DNA of 64,000 nt from Syngnathus acus. Lineage: Eukaryota; Chordata; Actinopteri; Syngnathiformes; Syngnathidae. The notes below the pieces were generated by a model, which worked only from the letters and a program-made list of their open reading frames with translations, made no database searches and was not told the origin of the DNA. Shown piece after piece: positions 62,872 through 64,000 of the stretch (position 1 is its first letter; every line of letters begins with the position of its first letter). Both the position numbers and the translations under genes were made by a program. The DNA lies in the NCBI RefSeq assembly GCF_901709675.1, contig NC_051088.1:20618693-20682692 (forward strand), given 5' to 3'.

Positions 62872-62954
62872 CCTCAGACATAAACACCCCCAACACACAG
62901 TGAAGCGGAAGAGAGGAGCGGTGACGATTGGGTTGCTTTGGCAGAGAGAAGCAG
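62872..62954 (-). CDS. Candidate internal exon on the minus strand (83 nt, low confidence)
   Basis: Minus strand: GGCTGTTTTCACAG precedes the start and CTGAGG|GTAAGTT follows. Both are good signals. Two of three frames are open, one with a terminal MSEG, the other Cys-rich. No protein family recognised, and the neighbouring plus-strand candidates are on the opposite strand. Confidence 0.2.
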
Positions 62955-64000
62955 CTGTGAAAACAGCCATTCAGTGATGTCAGAGCAGCATAGGGACTCT
63001 GGGCAAACAGCAAGGCTACTTTGAAGTATTTAACAGCAGTGGTGAGTGAGTGACTCACACGCAAATAAGTGAAATGCCAACATTTCCAACGTGCCAGTCC
63101 AGAGGGGGAAAAAGAGACTGGGAGGAAAAATTAAGGGGGAGGGAAGGAAACTATTTCCAGGTAAATTCCTCACATTATGACTCACAGTTTGGCTGCCCGT
63201 GTAGAGTTTTGGCCATCTTAATTATTGCGATCCTCTCGACATTAGTCTTGACTATTCATCCTGGGGTTCCCTCACAATTACAACTTTAATAATGACAATT
63301 AGTACATTTATACAACACAGACAGTTAACATAAGTCAAGTTATGTCCAGTTCAACAGTAAAACAAAAACTAGACAAGCGAAGAACAATGACTTGGAAGTC
63401 TGCCGTGTGTGTGCGTGCGCTAGAATTGGTCTCATTATCATCCTTTTTTTTTTACGAGCCACCAAAATTCCCAAAATTGCAATAAAGAGTCTGCACAACA
63501 GTTCTCGATCACAAACCTTCGCACGATGGCGCCTTGCATACAGTCGCTGCATACAACCCATGAGCTATTCATGAGTGCAGATTTATTCCTGGCTCAGGTT
63601 ACCTCTGACTGCTGCACAGCAGTTGTTTCTCGAAAATCAGTCAGCAGTTAGTTTTCGGCTGGTAATCTTACCCAATAAAAAGAAATGAGTCGGACCTTCA
63701 AATAAAGCGAAAAATAACTGAGCAGAAGGGGCATTAACTTTTGAAGAAACAAGTCCCATTGCACCAGAAAGGAAATTCTCATGAAACCCTTTCAGTGGGT
63801 CAATGCAAGCTGTGAAAGAATCTAAATAATTGCATGACCCAGAAACATCATCGCAAACAAAAGGTAAAGATGAACTAGCACCATCATTAACAACATTAAC
63901 TGACCTTCACATTTTCATTTACAGACAATATTTGTGGTTAACTTTTTTGAGTGAGGCTCATTTACATCACTACTTTTCTGCACACTAATAATCATTGAGC

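Larger units (their letters stand above)
58731..64000. other. Largely unique DNA, no supported gene
   Basis: Contains a GT run (58777-58790), CTCF-like motifs near 60 kb, SINE fragments at 61.9-62.2 kb and one minus-strand candidate exon. Nothing else is recognised. Confidence 0.35.

Overview
The window is eukaryotic and almost certainly from a teleost fish. No prokaryotic gene organisation is visible. The dispersed repeats are types common in ray-finned fish genomes: a tRNA-derived SINE with an ATGG tail, a second tRNA-derived SINE, L2-like and L1-like LINE fossils, and hAT-type elements with 8-bp target duplications. The sequence is AT-rich, interrupted by many microsatellites, and contains no protein-coding gene that I can identify with confidence. 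It reads as intergenic DNA or the interior of very long introns. The few coding candidates are short open segments framed by good splice signals and are offered at low confidence.

Layout. Positions 1-2800 are unique DNA with one SINE. Positions 2811-8570 are a 5.8-kb array made only of GTCA-type words (GTCA, GTCAA, GTCAAA and variants). It has several local period lengths and long stop-free frames that are artefacts. Positions 9177-12200 hold a LINE 3' end (minus strand), a SINE and a degenerate L1-like reverse transcriptase with a deleted middle. Positions 15283-21956 are a 6.7-kb DNA element bounded by a perfect 8-bp duplication (CCAATACC) and hAT-like ends. It contains about eight and a half copies of a 657-682 bp repeat unit, then a second internal copy of its own 5' terminus. 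Positions 22490-23310 hold a DNA-transposon fragment and a minus-strand SINE.

Positions 23310-48600 are mostly unique, with simple repeats: a 23-base G run, a 180-bp CTTT/CCTT tract and a 120-bp GGAT array. The same stretch has a tRNA-Lys 3'-half fragment next to a SINE lacking its own B box, a fragment of an RT domain on the minus strand, and an L2-like LINE fossil. Positions 48600-64000 contain a dispersed repeat shared with the start of the window, a 355-bp non-autonomous hAT element with its 8-bp duplication, a LINE 3' end matching the one at 9.2 kb, two or three candidate exons and three CTCF-like motifs.

The two features most worth study are the hAT-bounded satellite and the GTCA mosaic array. 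The inner units of the hAT satellite are homogenised and its edge units look ancestral. The words of the GTCA array match the terminal repeat of a LINE family that is present 600 bp away.
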